A stretch of 6,867 nt of DNA from Oscillospiraceae bacterium (GTDB lineage Bacteria; Bacillota; Clostridia; Saccharofermentanales; Saccharofermentanaceae). A program made the position numbers and the translations under genes. The stretch covers positions 1 through 6,867 of the forward strand of contig CADCQX010000462.1 of NCBI GenBank assembly GCA_902803695.1. Reading direction: 5' to 3'. Numbering within the stretch: position 1 is the first letter of the stretch; each line of letters opens with the position of its first letter. The notes under the pieces are model-generated. The model saw only the letters and a program-made list of their open reading frames with translations. It was not told the origin of the DNA and made no database searches. Below are positions 5,778 to 6,867 of the stretch, one piece after another.

Positions 5778-6867
5778 TTACCACGACCAGTTTTCGAAGA
5801 GCATTATCTTCTTTTCCTCTTCCCCGGCCTCGATGGCTTTACGTCTCTTGTACTCGTTTACGGATGCCATGCTGATGAGTGCGGCACCTGCCACGAGGAG
5901 GTATACCCACCAGAACTTGTTCTGCCAGTATACGAAGGACAGTCCGACCGCGCTCTCGATAAGTGAGAGTACGCCGAGGATAAGGTAGGACTTCCTCTTT
6001 CCGATGAAGGCGTAAACGCAGACCGCGATGGCGATTGCGAATACGACTGACAGCGGGATGAGGTCCTTGGTCGCAAGAGCGATTATGAGGTCGATCTGCA
6101 AAACGAGTGCGATCGATGAGAACCAGATCCACTTTCTGCCCATGAGCTTAATGACGAAGCAGATGATAAAGGCCGCGATAAGGAATGCCAAGAGCCTCAG
6201 CTGGTAAAGGACCACCTTGTCCAGAGCATCTATATCGGTAGTGATAAAGGCCAGTGCCACGCTCATGGTAAACAGAGCCAGTATAGGCTTAATATAAGTT
6301 GATATCTTTTCTTTTAATGTCTGACCATCTTTTCCGAAGCCGCCGATGAGGCAGAAGATGAATACGGAGAGAAGGACAAATAAGTTAAGGTTTTCCGCAT
6401 ATCCCGTAAATACGAAGACCATGCTGAAGAGCATCAGGAAGTCGACGTGCTTTTTCGAGAAAAGGGATCTGTATATGAGTCTGCCTGCTGCCGCGAAAAT
6501 GATGATGGCGGCGATAAACAGGGTATATCTCAGAGGTTTTGCGACCAGGCTGTCCGCCGTGACTGTCATATAGAGCCAGTAAAGCGATACCGGGATCACG
6601 AAGGCAGGAACTACGCCTGCGAACTTGTCCTTCGGATCGAAAAGGCTCGCAGCAAGGAACAGCACGGAAGCCGCTATAACGACTGCAACAAGCGCTGTCG
6701 GGTACTGATGAAGACCATCGACTATGCAGAAAGATGAAAGTCCGAATATGACGGAAAGGCCCGCCCTGTAAAGACAATACGGGATCATCTCAAACGGCTT
6801 CTTTTTCTCGAAAACGATAGTCGCGATATAAAGGACCAGCGGGACGCCGAGGAAGAAGAATCCTTCA
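5778..6867 (-). CDS. Uncharacterised polytopic membrane protein, N-terminus outside the window
   Basis: I do not recognise this protein with confidence. The frame ends at the TAA at 5780-5778 and stays open to the window edge, giving 362 visible residues. The ATG at 6788 is probably internal: it lacks a clear ribosome binding site, and the 26 codons before it encode another hydrophobic stretch (EGFFFLGVPLVLYIATIV) followed by a basic turn. Counting from that Met, hydrophobic segments lie at about 6-26, 30-50, 57-76, 86-106, 115-132, 134-150, 165-184, 194-217, 220-240, 242-263, 268-288 and 292-310, so about 12 or 13 membrane helices in all. A charged tail of some 26 residues follows, starting NEYKRRK and ending ENWSW. 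No catalytic motif, signal peptide or known transporter signature is evident. The WWVYLL...NE ending recalls DUF2157-like membrane proteins, a weak resemblance only. It precedes fabH on the same strand with a 98-base gap. Confidence 0.8.
   Translation of the reverse strand, partial: EGFFFLGVPLVLYIATIVFEKKKPFEMIPYCLYRAGLSVIFGLSSFCIVDGLHQYPTALVAVVIAASVLFLAASLFDPKDKFAGVVPAFVIPVSLYWLYMTVTADSLVAKPLRYTLFIAAIIIFAAAGRLIYRSLFSKKHVDFLMLFSMVFVFTGYAENLNLFVLLSVFIFCLIGGFGKDGQTLKEKISTYIKPILALFTMSVALAFITTDIDALDKVVLYQLRLLAFLIAAFIICFVIKLMGRKWIWFSSIALVLQIDLIIALATKDLIPLSVVFAIAIAVCVYAFIGKRKSYLILGVLSLIESAVGLSFVYWQNKFWWVYLLVAGAALISMASVNEYKRRKAIEAGEEEKKIMLFENWSW

Noticed and set aside
5778..6788. Taking the ATG at 6788 as the true start of the membrane protein
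   Set aside because: The frame is open for 26 more codons to the window edge and encodes another hydrophobic segment, and there is no convincing ribosome binding site before 6788. The gene more likely begins outside the window.
1..6867. Search for CRISPR arrays, insertion sequences, phage genes, toxin-antitoxin or defence systems
   Set aside because: I found no regularly spaced repeats, transposase motifs, terminal repeats or defence-type proteins. Apart from the membrane protein, all coding content is core metabolism.

Overview
The window looks like chromosomal DNA from a low-to-mid GC Firmicute, most likely a member of the Clostridia. The reasons are an FMN-type enoyl-ACP reductase (FabK) instead of FabI, strong AGGAGG-type ribosome binding sites, tightly packed genes, and the classical Firmicute order of type II fatty acid synthesis (FAS II) genes. 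This placement is inferred from gene content and style; I ran no database search.

Every gene lies on the minus strand, so the transcribed order runs from high to low coordinates. First comes an uncharacterised polytopic membrane protein (6867 to 5778), whose 5' end lies outside the window. A 98-base gap (5680-5777) follows, holding a likely promoter and a near-perfect 23-bp palindrome. Then comes a compact six-gene run, fabH-fabK-fabD-fabG-fabF-fabZ (5679 to 401), with gaps of 15, -4, 11, 11 and 11 bases. After fabZ there is a 317-base spacer (84-400). It contains a branched hairpin followed by a U tract (probable operon terminator), an A-tract-rich stretch, a promoter, and finally the first 28 codons of pgk (83 to 1), cut by the window edge.

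The six fab genes supply most enzymes of one elongation cycle. FabD loads malonyl onto ACP and FabH primes with acyl-CoA plus malonyl-ACP. FabF extends, FabG reduces the ketone, FabZ dehydrates and FabK reduces the enoyl bond. The usual catalytic residues are visible in all six. Absent from the run are the acyl carrier protein gene (acpP), the acetyl-CoA carboxylase genes (accBCDA) and a fabT-type regulator, which are often embedded in or beside this cluster in related bacteria.

Most of the window is ordinary core metabolism. The parts most worth a second look are non-coding: the FabT-like palindrome over the fabH start-site region, the inverted repeat that includes the fabH ribosome binding site, and the cloverleaf-like element downstream of fabZ.
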